64,000 nt of DNA from Oscarella lobularis (taxonomy: Eukaryota > Porifera > Homoscleromorpha > Homosclerophorida > Oscarellidae): contig NC_089177.1 of assembly GCF_947507565.1 (NCBI RefSeq), forward strand, positions 2,108,001-2,172,000, in the 5' to 3' direction. Made by a program: the position numbers and the translations under genes. The notes beneath the pieces are model-generated. The model saw nothing but the letters and a program-made list of their open reading frames with translations, was not told the origin of the DNA and did not search any database. Below are positions 1 through 10,051 of the stretch, piece by piece (the first letter of the stretch is position 1; the number at the start of each line of letters is the position of its first letter).

Positions 1-1394
1 CTATACGCCGCGGCAACGTTACTCTCGTTTCTCTTATTTGGACGCCGACGACGACCGAAGCGGTCAACGTTCAGATCGTGGCAACCGATTCGCACGGCGC
101 TTCGCGACTGCTTCAGCCGCGCCTTCTTCTCTGTCCCTGTCGTCTCGATCTCAACGCGACGTGCAACGATCCCGTCGGGGATGACGACGATTTCGAATTG
201 TTGACGTGCACGTGCGGTGCCGGTTGGGACGGCGACGTGTGCGATCGCGATTTGGACGGCTGCGCGTTTACCGGCTGTTTTGTCGGCGTCGATTGCGCGG
301 ATTTGCCGCCGCCGTCGACGAGCGGCACGTGCGGTCCGTGTCCCAGCGGAACGGAGGCGTTCGACGGCGATAGCTGCGTTGGTAAGCGTTCCGACAAAAT
401 GAGATTTCTTTGATTTTGACGTCACGTTTTTAGATATTGACGAGTGTACGACGGGGACGTCCGGCTGCGAGCAGATATGCACCAACGAATTGTTCAGTTT
501 TACTTGCAGCTGCCGGAGTGGCTACACTCTCAACGCCGACGGCAGAACTTGCTCCGGTGAGGATTTTTCAAGAAAAAAGAATCTTCGTTTTTGTGTTGAA
601 CCGGGTTGTCTCATTCTTGTCTCTAGACATCAATGAGTGTGATTTAGCGACTTGTCATCAGACGTGCACCAATTCAATCGGCTCGTTTCAGTGCGGCTGT
701 AACAACGGTTTCGTTCTCAATGTCGACGGGATCAACTGCGAAGGTAAAACCGACGAAGAAAACGTTTAAAAAATGTCATCCACTCTCTGCGCCACAGCCA
801 ACGAGTCGTGTCCGTCCCTCGGCGGATGCGCGCAGAATTGCGCTCGCATCGAATCGGCGAACGTGTGCTACTGCAACCGCGGCCACGTCCTCGCCAACGA
901 CAATTCCAACTGCAACGGTACGACTAAAGAAACGTTTTTCTCCCAGCGTTGTGAGATAATCTCCAGACGTCGACGAGTGCACGGAGGGCACGGCCGGCTG
1001 CGATCACTCGTGCAATAACACCGTCGGTTCGTTTCACTGCCTCTGTCGTTCGGGCTTCGTTTTGAACGCGGACGGGCGCACGTGCGACGACGTGAACGAG
1101 TGCATCGACGCCGATTCGCCGCCGTGTTCGACGAACACCGGCAAGTTCTGCGTCAATTCGATCGGCTCGTACTCGTGTCAGTGTCCCGAGCGCACTTACG
1201 ATGACGGAAGCACGTGCGTGATCGGCACTAGGCCGACGACGACGGCGGAGCCTCCTCCAACGGACGACGAAGGCGGCGCCGATTCGGGATTGTCGACAGC
1301 GCAGATTGTTGGAATAGCCGCTGGTTCGGCGGGCGGATTCATCTTCATCGTTGCAATCATCGTCGTCGTCTATATATTGTAAGTCCAAGATCAT

Positions 1395-1425
<31 letters not shown>

Positions 1426-1594
1426 TTGTTCTCGCCTTTTATATAGAGCGAAGAAACCAAACACCAAGGTGCAGCCAATACAGAGCACGAAAATCAGGAC
1501 GAGTAGCAGCGAGAGTTCGTTGCCGTCGCCGTCGCCCTATCAGCACGGTCACAGCTCTCAGTCAAGAGAAGATCTCATAGCACACGACGTCTGA
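1..1594 (+). CDS. EGF_CA-repeat single-pass membrane receptor (5' end outside window)
   Basis: A cell-surface protein, partial at the left edge. Exons are 1-381, 434-556, 627-743, 798-917, 967-1378 and 1447-1594, joined by phase-1 introns except the last. The first exon carries a Ser/Gly-rich stretch ending in a Cys cluster (CPCRLDLNATC), as seen just before EGF modules in mucin-like receptors, then an EGF (CTCGAGWDGDVC). Four to five EGF modules follow, most starting D-I/V-N/D-E-C, the calcium-binding type. A transmembrane helix is encoded near 1310-1378. The cytoplasmic tail is short and Ser/Pro-rich, ends in DLIAHDV and stops at 1592-1594. Each EGF lies on its own symmetric 1-1 exon, the classic exon-shuffling arrangement. 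The ligand is unknown; adhesion or matrix binding is inferred from EGF_CA content. It converges on CIAO2B. Confidence 0.8.
1393..1428. repeat. (TTTA)n microsatellite in the last intron of the EGF receptor gene
   Basis: About nine uninterrupted TTTA units fill most of the 68-bp intron between the transmembrane exon and the tail exon. Similar ATTT/ATTA runs occur in several other introns and spacers of the window. Confidence 0.9.
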
Positions 1595-1770
1595 ACTCAC
1601 TTGATGCTAAGAGACGAACTGAACTTTTAGGGGCGATGTACGGCAGCTATTTCATCTCCCAAGTTTCTTCACTTATTCGTTCTCACTCTCTCTGAATGTA
1701 TGTGAAATTCGTCTTTATAAGTATTACAGACACCGTAGTAGTACATATCTATCATCCATATGTCTATTTA

Positions 1771-2432
1771 TCAGTTCTGTTTCACAGTCAGGCACTGATT
1801 CACGACGTTGAGCAGGTGACCGTTTTCGAGAGCCGCAGCAACGCGCTCTTTATCGGCAAGCTGTTTATTAACAGCTCCTTCCTGAGCATGTGACCCAGGC
1901 TCAACGCAAACGTCCACCTACAATAGGGTCTACATTAATTAATTAATTAATTATGTAACGAGCACGTCTAGACACGGATCGAGATTTCAGGACATAAGGG
2001 GAATTATTGAAAACAAAACTAATTATTGGGGTAAATATGCCTTTCCTTGAATCGTTCAGGTAGAGCTCTCAGTAGTTGAACTCGTATGGAAAGTCCTATA
2101 AGAGTTGCCATGCTGCAATGGGGAATAGTCGGCGTGAATACGACTTTGACGGCGTCGCGATCGTCGTCGACGATCACGTGAGCTTCGCGCACGACGTTGA
2201 GCTCTTCGAGCGTCAGCGGGTGCTCGGGATCGTTTATGGACCGTATCAAATGTAAGAGGGAGTCAAGGAGATAAGCTATGGCCTATTTGGGGAACGATGG
2301 AGGGGGGCGGATATCGTAGATTTCTCTCGAGTCGAATTTATCCACGATTTCGTCGTTCTCTTCTTCCGGTAGCACTTCTCGCTCTTTCATCTTGTCGAAT
2401 ACGACGGGATTGGCGTTATCGAGTCGCTCCAT
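1771..2432 (-). CDS. CIAO2B: CIAO2B/MIP18 family cytosolic iron-sulfur assembly protein
   Basis: Part of the cytosolic CIA targeting complex (with CIAO1 and MMS19) that delivers Fe-S clusters to client enzymes. Three exons, 2315-2432, 2046-2251 and 1771-1917, give 156 residues, the usual family length. The middle exon reads [17 protein letters not shown] and [18 protein letters not shown], near-identical to animal CIAO2B; PHCS holds the conserved reactive Cys. The last exon has [18 protein letters not shown]. Intron 1 (2252-2314) starts ATATCC, has TCCTTGAC as branch site and ends AC: a U12-type AT-AC intron that restores the frame as REIYD-LIRSIND. Intron 2 (1918-2045) has no GT at the position required by homology (AAG|GAAAGG), so it is either a rare GA-AG donor or a sequence error. 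The start is the first ATG at 2432. Confidence 0.9.
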
Positions 2433-2639
2433 GAGCTGCTGCAAGCCGGAGACGATGTTCGGTGTTCGATGACTCGCGTGATCAGAACCCGGATGCTTTC
2501 ACTAAACTCTCTCCTTTTATTGTAAGTTGTAACTTTCGTAAAATCTATCACAAACATGTGAGAACAAGCACTGCTGCATCTAAATCAATTCTTCTTCTTC
2601 TACTAGTTCATTGTTTCTTGCTGTATGCCGTGCACATAA

Positions 2640-5600
2640 TTACACTGCTGAAGTGATTCTTGAATTACCATTGACGGCGACTCCATTCGTCCCTTCCCTG
2701 GCAACCTTCCCATTGCAATGGTAGTCATTCTCCTTGCCTATCGGCGGCAATTGCACCGTGAGCGACTCGCCCCCGTCGAAGACGTCGTCGGCGGGATCCT
2801 CGGCACCCGACTCGCCGGTCGCCGACTGATCGCACGTCGTCACGCTCGTACCCGCATTCGCCAACGAACCGCTCATCAGCGCCGGATTCCAATCGGACAA
2901 TTGCCGATGCAACTTCTTAAACGCCGGCCTCTCTTCCGGTTCCATACTCCAACAGGCCTTCATGAGATGATAAATCTGCGGTGGACAGTCGTCGGGTAGG
3001 CCCAATTGGCGTCCCTTTCGCACGGCATCGACCACTTCCTCGTTCGAGAGACCGTAGTAGGGCTGCATGGCGAACGAGAAGATCTCCCAAAGGACGATTC
3101 CAAACGACCACACGTCGCTGAAGACGGTCGACTTTCCGTAGAGAATCGCCTCAGGCGGCATCCAGCGCACGGGCAAGAGAGCCGCTCCGCCGACGCGATA
3201 GTAATCCATGCTATAGATGTCCTGACTCATGCCGAAGTCGGCGATTTTGACGACAAGGCCTTCGGCGACGAGACAATTGCGCGTCGCCAAGTCGCGATGA
3301 ACGTAGCGACGATGAGCGAGATAGCTCATCCCGGCGGCAATCTGAGTTGCAATCTGTATGAGCTGTTCGATGGACAGCGACGGTTTCTGCGTCAGCGTGT
3401 CGGACAGCGTGCTACTTTGACTGTGAGCGCCGCCGACCGAGTTGTAGTAATAGCTCTTCCGATGATAATTCCCCGCGTTGTCGAACAAATATTTATTGAG
3501 ATCGCCGAGCGCCATGTACTCGAAGAGAAGATAGACGGGTCCCATGCTGTCCGTGCTGACGCCGAGAAGACGAACGATGTTCGGATGATTGAAATTGCTC
3601 ATTAGAAGCGCCTCGCGATAGAAGTCGCGTCGCATCTCGTCGTTCGAGTCGGCTTTGAGCGTCTTGACGGCGACGATCGTCGTCGTCGCGTCGTCGACGA
3701 GACCGCAAATTTCGCCTTTGAATACCTTGCCGAAATTTCCCTCGCCGAGATCGGACAAGCGAACGACTTTCTCGACGGATATCTCCGGACAGGCGATCTT
3801 TTCCATGTAGAGCGGATTGTTTTCCATCGCCGAACTGTTCGAACGTCCGCGCGACAGGAGACGAACCGGGCCGGCGTTGATGTGGTGGAGTCGTCTCTTC
3901 TTGTGTCGTCTTCTCACCTCGAAGAAAACGATCAAACAGACGACGATGATTCCGCCGAGTACGCCGGCAATCGCGGCTATCATTGCGTTGTTCGTCGCCT
4001 CTTGCTTCGTTTCGGGGTCGTCTACAGTGCTTGGTTGGGTCGTGGGCACTGGAAAAAGATTCGGAGATTAGTGGACGAGCATTTGTTTCCGCGAGCGCCG
4101 CGGCGAACTTACCGCATTCCAAAACATCGCAATAGGCCCATCGCACGTTAGGATTTTTCGTGTAGCACCACGGTTTCTTGCCCCTGTTGCCCGGGTTACG
4201 ACAGTAGTTCTCGACGAGGTTCGGATAAATGGAAGAAGGCGAGACGAACGGATGAAAATGAGGCGTCGTAGAATTCCAGAAGGCGCACTCGTAACTACCG
4301 TTTGCAACGCTGACGTTTCCCACGTAGTTTTCACCGCTTCCGTAATAGCATTCTAAAAACAGAAGGAGTCAAAGGATAAAGAGAGTGACTCATTTGATAT
4401 GGTACCTGTTTCAGGTGGCAGAGAGGTATGGTTAGCTGTTGTTGTAGGCGCAACGGATGGTGGCGGGGGAAGATCGATGCATTCTGGCTCCGCACCGCCG
4501 TTCTTCTCCGGCAGCAGAGCACAGTTGTGCACAATATGCTCAACACCGTCACCAATCTTCTCTTCAATTACCTTTTGCAACAATACGCCCAAGACTTTTC
4601 CGCCACACGTATATTGACTCCAGCTTTCGCACGTTTCTCTGCAAAGCCGATGAATCAATGACGCATTCTGAGCTTCGCAAAATGGCATCGTCTGGTAGCA
4701 GAGCAAGCTAAGGGCAGGTTTCAGAATCTCGCACGTATCTTCGTCGTTGAGATCGTCGTCCGCTGCCACTTCGATAATTTCCTTGTTCGCATTGAACATG
4801 CTAAGGCGGCTTTCGTTGATTGCAACCTTATAGTCTCGGAATCCGAACATGCCTTTACACATGCTCCCCTTCTCCATATCCAGGTCATACGTTTGGCATT
4901 CGATTTCCGTACCTTAGAATCAAATTTTCGTCATTCCCCCCTCCCTCCCTTAGAGAAAGGAGAGCATCTTACCGCATTTCGGGATGGTACAATAGGCCCA
5001 CGACTTTCGGTCCGTCGACGTATAGCACCAAGGTTTCACGCCGCGTCCCTGCGGATTTCGGCAAAAATTCTCCCAACTCATGACCACCGACGAATTGTAG
5101 CCGAAGAAAATCTGGTCTTCATCCTTCAAATTTTCGTTATACCACAGCTCACACGTCCTTCCCGACTGCTCAACGCGCACTTTCCCTTCATAGCCTTGTC
5201 CGTTACCATAATAGCAATCAGCTGCGGGGGAAAAAAATAGAACGTTATGCGCCAGGCCCTTAGACTGCGCTGGGCGAGTGGGAAGACGAGGAACAGGTGT
5301 GCGCTCTAATAGCAAAATTTTCTAGAGTAAGCAACGCGCGGGTGTCTCTAATGCACACGCGAGTGCGTCCTCTCACGGAGGTCGACACCTAGATAAACAA
5401 ACAAATCCCCCCTTACTCGATTTCCTGTCGTCGATCCCGCCGTCGCTTTTCGTGTCTAGAGAGAGAAAAAAGACGATGCAGGTGCGCCGACCCCAAGGGA
5501 GAGCGGAGAGACCCTCACCGTATCGCAAGCATTCCGGCCACTCTCCGCCGTTCGCCGGAGGTAAGTCGTCGCATTGAACGCCGATGGACTCGAGCAACTT

Positions 5601-6802
5601 CGTTCCACACGCTCCGTCGGCAACGCTTCGACAGTCTTGCTGACACACGGGCCGCGCCACGCCCACGCCTCTTTTACGATACTCAAACGGATGGCATGGT
5701 CGGAAAATCATGTCGCACGCCATTCGTTTCGCGACGACGCACTCGTCGTCGAGCCTCGCCAAAACTTCGCCGGCTAACGCCTCTTTCTTATCGTCGTCGG
5801 GCTGATCGCCGTTTTCGACGTAGAAATATCCGTGAGTCAGTAAGCCGGCACACTGGGACCCTTTGTAGAGGTGACACGTGAAGTTGGCGTTGCCCGGCGG
5901 CGGGGGTTCGGTCGTCGGCGGATCGCGCGGATGCACCGGAACGGCCGTTTCTTCGGACGTTTTCCTCCCCGTGTCATCGTACACGGAAGTGATTTTGAAG
6001 GTGTAGCCGAATGAGCTCGGATTTTTGAACGTGAAGACGAACGATCGCGCGCTCGACGGTACAGAGTCGTTGGCCGTCTGCCACTTGATGCTCACACCGC
6101 TGCTATAGCGCAAGATGAAACGCGCCGAACGATTCGAAGCGAAGACACCCTTGACGTCCCACGTGAGTTTGATCGCCTTCGCGCTAACCGGCGTCGCGAC
6201 GAGATTCGTCGCTTTCGGCGGTCCGTCGAGCGAATTGACGCCTGTGGAGCGCGCGAAAACAGAAGCTCATCAATATATCGGTTTTCCATGCCATTGGTCA
6301 CTTTAGGAAACCCGCCAAGTGGCTTTTGTAAGCGTCGAACCCAAATCGAGCGTAATGGCCTGACGCGAGATCAACGCCATGCGAATGTTAGTACAAACGA
6401 TCGAGGAATGCGACGCGCCTACATCCCAAAAGGGGATAATCGCGCGTAGACGGACGCGCGATGCGAAAAGCAGCGGGAACGCGGTTCCCGAAGCCGTTTT
6501 AGTCTATTCGCTCACCGCCCGATTTGATCGAAACAAGATTGTGTGTGGGCTAAGTCTGCGTGGCTGCGTAATAGGGTCTCGTCGTAAGGCCTCGCGAGGG
6601 GAAACGTTTTCGTTCTGCGTGACGAAGCACGTTACGGTTCGCGCTTTTTCCTTTCGGCGCACGTTGGTTTATGCCCGTTATGCCCGACCGGATGAACGCG
6701 TGACGCTATGACGTCTCTCTCTCTCCCTTTCTCACCTTCGACGCTTAGAAGAATCACAATAGGCAGTAGACAGGCAAGACCAACACGGGTCGCGTCGACC
6801 AT
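2640..6802 (-). CDS. ROR-like receptor tyrosine kinase with FnIII and doubled Frizzled-Kringle ectodomain
   Basis: Predicted Wnt- or matrix-binding receptor kinase of 1064 residues. Exons are 6736-6802, 5519-6241, 4973-5221, 4406-4912, 4113-4352 and 2640-4048; every intron is phase 1. Order: signal peptide (1-22), FnIII (about 30-120), Cys-rich Frizzled domain (about 135-255), Kringle (264-346, CYYGNG...WCYT...YCTIPKC), second Frizzled domain (347-480), Pro/Thr linker, second Kringle (516-595), transmembrane helix (about 617-640), kinase (about 687-987). The kinase has all key motifs: GEGNFG, VAVK, HRDLATRN, DFG, a YYRVGG activation loop and RWMPPEAI, closest to ROR/MuSK. Known ROR proteins have one Ig, one Frizzled and one Kringle; here the Ig is absent, FnIII is present and the Frizzled-Kringle pair is duplicated. 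It is expected to be catalytically active. It shares its upstream region with the SH2 adaptor. Confidence 0.92.
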
Positions 6803-7469
6803 TGTTGTCTAGCGAGGGGGACGTAGAGCGACGCACCGTGTGCGGGAGACGAGCGAGCGAGTGAGCTCCCACGCGAGAAGGAAAGTGTCTTATACGGGCG
6901 ATCGACTAAATGAATCTGTCTAGGTAGGCGTGGTCATACCTTTATGAAAAACGTGGGCGCGTTTCCGCGAGTGATCGCCGCCTTCCGTGAACTGCACCTC
7001 TTCTATTTCTATTCTCGTCTCTCGCGCGATTTCCGTCTCTCGCGTATAAATCAAAAGATGTAAAGTGAGGCGATGATTGATGATGAGAATGAACGTTACT
7101 TCAGATCGGTACAAAAGCGTCTCAATTAGCGTGCATCGGAGGGGGGAGCATCGAGCGTGATTCAGACGCGAAACTCGTCTGGGATGCATGACCGCTTCCG
7201 GTTACTATATAAACACGTTTCAGACGTAAAATAATCGTCACCACGTAGCCGATCTCTGGTGACGAGGCGCGGCGCGCGGCCGCACACGTCGAAATTATTC
7301 GCGGATCGAGTCATCGTCGTTGCCATGCCGACGGGACGCTAATTCCGGCGGCGCCGTTTTCGTCGCTTTTAAATATTCACAATTTAAGTAGCGAGTCCAA
7401 TCGGCTCACGTGCCGTCACGCGCTAATGCGTGACGGTCTCTTTTTGCGATCTTTTTACGTTTGCGTGCC
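6803..7469. promoter_or_regulatory. Shared divergent promoter of the receptor kinase and the SH2 adaptor
   Basis: The 667 bp between the two start codons (kinase at 6802 minus, adaptor at 7470 plus) hold no convincing coding exon. The centre is GC-rich (GGCGCGGCGCGCGGCCGC near 7266-7283), as in animal bidirectional promoters. A TATA-like TACTATATAAA occurs near 7203. No factor site was assigned. Confidence 0.5.
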
Positions 7470-8779
7470 ATGAATTGTTCCTGTACTATATTCGGATACG
7501 TGAGCGATACCGCGGCGAATCCCTTCAACTGCTCTGTGCAACTGTGGGTCTACGCGATTGGCGTTCTCTTGTGCTTCCTGATCGTTCTCCTCACGATCCT
7601 ACTCGCCGTCGCGCTTCTCCTCTGCCGCAATCGACCCGGCCGGCCGCCGCCGCCGCCGGGCAGCTCGACTACCGTGACGCCGGCGACGTCACCGGAGCTC
7701 GACGAGCGACGAACGCAGACGTCAGGATTCATTGAACGAGTTACGTCGTCTTTTGTACGTCAATTCTAATGAGAAGAGAATGATGTATGTACTGGTGTTT
7801 ATGTCAGAGAGCAAAGTCACCAGAACCGGAATATCAGCCTCTAGTTCCCACGAATAAACATGAACCATACGGAGCTAACAGACAGGGTAGGGAAGCGAAG
7901 GGGACCCGCGCTGCCTACCGGGTAGTAACAGGTTATACCTCCCGCTGTCCTATTAGCAGATTCTACAGACGACTCGGCGAGCGTGTTCCAGCCCGTGCAA
8001 CGACGACCACCGCGAAGGAGAAAGCGAACACCTGATCCCGATCAGGTATACACGGTGATTCGTCAAGATGAAGGTATGTCGCTCGTTCGCCCAATTGTCG
8101 AGGGCCTCGTTCGATTGGAATTTCTAATAGTGGCGCCGAACAGCAACTACACCAAACTAAAACGTAGGACACTCGCCTCATCATCTCCCTCCTATTCGAC
8201 GTTTAGCGTTTTGTCTGCGAAGGATGCACGTGTCGCAAGCCTGCGACTCATACCGACTACGAGGAATACATTGCCCATCGAACGCGCGAGTGGCCGGACG
8301 ATAAACAGCAGGGAGCGTTTATCGTTCGAAATCCTCTATCGCAGAGTGAAAACGTCTGTAAAGTGCTTACACTCTACGGATCCCCGACACCAGATATCGA
8401 AAAGCGCGTCTGGCACTATAGAGCAAGACGGCAATAGATCGCGCGTACGTCGTCCCTCATAGCTCGACTCTCTTAGGTGTACTATAATTCGGACGATGGC
8501 ATGGTCTCATTAGGAAGCGATCAGACGCAGACATTCGACGACGTCGAGGATCTGATCGAAACCGGAAGGTTTGCTAACGAGGGAGGGAGGGAAGACCGTC
8601 GTTCGATCGAGTTCTCTTGTTTGCGTAGCAAAACGAATGTTGGACTACCCTTTTTGCTTAAACGACGGCTCGTTTGTAACCTGGTGCCGGGATGCTACGC
8701 GTGCGGTCACGGCTCAATCAAACGCCGAAATGCAGCCAAGCGGAAGGCGTCAGGGAATAGAGACTTCTTTGATCAATAG
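7470..8779 (+). CDS. Single-pass membrane adaptor with ITAM-like motif and C-terminal SH2 domain
   Basis: Seven exons, 7470-7754, 7808-7886, 7969-8073, 8131-8163, 8223-8422, 8477-8568 and 8629-8779, give exactly 315 codons (314 residues). The N-terminus has a short Cys-containing ectodomain of about 30 residues (MNCSCTIFGYVSD...), then a strong transmembrane helix (WVYAIGVLLCFLIVLLTILL) and a Pro-rich juxtamembrane stretch. Tyrosine motifs follow: YQPL, then YTVI-x10-YTKL, which fits the ITAM pattern YxxI/L-x6-12-YxxI/L. The C-terminal half is an SH2 domain: GAFIVRN (phosphotyrosine-binding Arg), VWHYR, and the segment TFDDVEDLIE to LLKRRLV. The 33-nt fourth exon is phase 1-1 and encodes the second ITAM tyrosine, so skipping it would keep the frame. 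Intron 5 uses a GC donor (AGA|GCAAGA). A role in recruiting or scaffolding phosphotyrosine complexes is inferred. Family identity is unknown. Confidence 0.72.
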
Positions 8780-9086
8780 TTATAGTGTAGCGGTTCTTGT
8801 AGCGGTTGTATGTGTGTACCTATGCGTGGCGATGCAAGAGTGCGTACCTCTAACAGTTGTTATGACTCCGTTGCAATTTGGCTCGGTTGATTGACATCCA
8901 CTTCTCGATAGGAAACCGCCGGATTGCCTTTGGTCTTTGTTGCTGCTGCTGCTGCTGCTGCTGACTCGTCTGGTATTCGAACGCGGTCAAGATAAATGCC
9001 ACAACATTTTTACCGCGGTAGTTAGTCACCTTTTATAGTCTCCACAGTATTCCGTTTACTTTTCACTTTGCGGAGCCCAAACCTTT
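8780..9086. other. Convergent spacer between the SH2 adaptor and SPATA4 with a TGC microsatellite
   Basis: Presumed 3' untranslated DNA of both genes. It holds about eight TGC/CTG units at 8941-8963 and no exon that I can support. An alternative last exon of SPATA4 near 9040-9080 (Lys/Arg-rich) cannot be excluded. Confidence 0.5.
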
Positions 9087-9968
9087 CTAAGAAAAAATGA
9101 TCAAATTATCAACTGCGTATAATCTCGTGTGTCCGTGTGCCTCGCCTGGATCCTCATGTCTTTCCTGTCGACGATGTTCCGCGTGACCGTGAACAATCGC
9201 CTTTGCCTAAAGAGAGCAAGGAAGATATAATAGACGTATACTCGTACGAACCACCAGGCCACTTACTTTTTGAGTGCAAACAATTCTATCAGGTTGCGTA
9301 GTCAGTTCGGTCAAGGCTATGTTATTCTTGATAGCCTGTAATACTGCTGCATTATGAATGACTCAAAAGTGCGAGAGATAGGATCACCTGCGAAGCCGTT
9401 GATCTGGCATACATTGGCAACTGGCTTTGATAACTGCTGTCAGTAAATTCTCCCACGCCTTGATCCAATCGCCGAACACTTGTGAAAAAATGAAGGGGTC
9501 AGTGGCACGTCAGAAGTGACGTTCTACTGCGTACTGTCTATTGGTAAGAAGCGTATACAAAAGTTCAACGAGAGAGACGGCAGCATTGGGTTTGCAATGT
9601 ATTGTGCCTTCGATGAAATCCTTAGGAATTGGAAACTGGTATTTTTGAATAAACTAGAAACTCAGATCGATTTTTTTTTTGAAAAAGGCGAATGTGCTGC
9701 TTACTCTTTCGAGTTGCTGCCAGTTTCCCAATTTTCGTTCGATTGACGTTCCGTTGACGTACGAGTGCATCTGAATGTCTTGAGGAAAGTACCACGAGAA
9801 TATTTCAGCCACTAGGTAGCCATTGGAAAAGTCCCTGAGCGAGAAAATCGATATTCGCTGTGAAGTTGGCTGCTGCGAGCAAAAAATCGACCTTCTAGGG
9901 TTCTTTACGGAATACGTGAGGTCCAAGCTTTGTATCCACTTCAAAACTTCCCTAGCAAATCCGCTCAT
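9087..9968 (-). CDS. SPATA4: SPATA4-like calponin-homology (CH2) protein
   Basis: Small CH-domain protein of the SPATA4/SPEF1 group, associated with sperm and ciliated cells in animals. Six exons, 9892-9968, 9705-9834, 9535-9653, 9388-9478, 9267-9335 and 9087-9206, give 201 residues. The N-terminal half shows the hallmark sequence: [44 protein letters not shown], then [16 protein letters not shown]. The next exons match the vertebrate tail pattern ([31 protein letters not shown]). The last exon is His/Arg-rich and not recognisable, so the C-terminus is less certain. The first in-frame ATG (9968) was taken as start; it lies only 83 bp from the CARNMT1 start on the other strand. Vertebrate proteins are longer (about 305 residues). 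Confidence 0.85.
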
Positions 9969-10051
9969 TTCGTCGTTGCCTGGCACAGGTCTCTAACAAA
10001 CAACTTCGAAGTTTTCCTATCCGGGAGATCTAGATTCCCGGAGCGGGCGAC
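9969..10051. promoter_or_regulatory. 83-bp bidirectional promoter of SPATA4 and CARNMT1
   Basis: Only 83 bp separate the two divergent start codons. There is no TATA box. The segment contains the palindrome-like CCGGGAGATCTAGATTCCCGG at 10020-10040. Both transcripts must use overlapping core promoter DNA unless there are upstream untranslated exons. Confidence 0.45.

Noticed and set aside
6379-6711. Open frame of 110 codons on the plus strand inside kinase intron 1
   Set aside because: Antisense to the gene, no family resemblance, Arg-rich composition typical of chance frames; the intron is simply long.
8941-8963. TGC/CTG repeat as a polyglutamine or polyleucine coding tract
   Set aside because: Both flanking genes end before it; it is in untranslated DNA, unlike the CTG run at 27430-27453, which does encode polyQ in the Roco gene.
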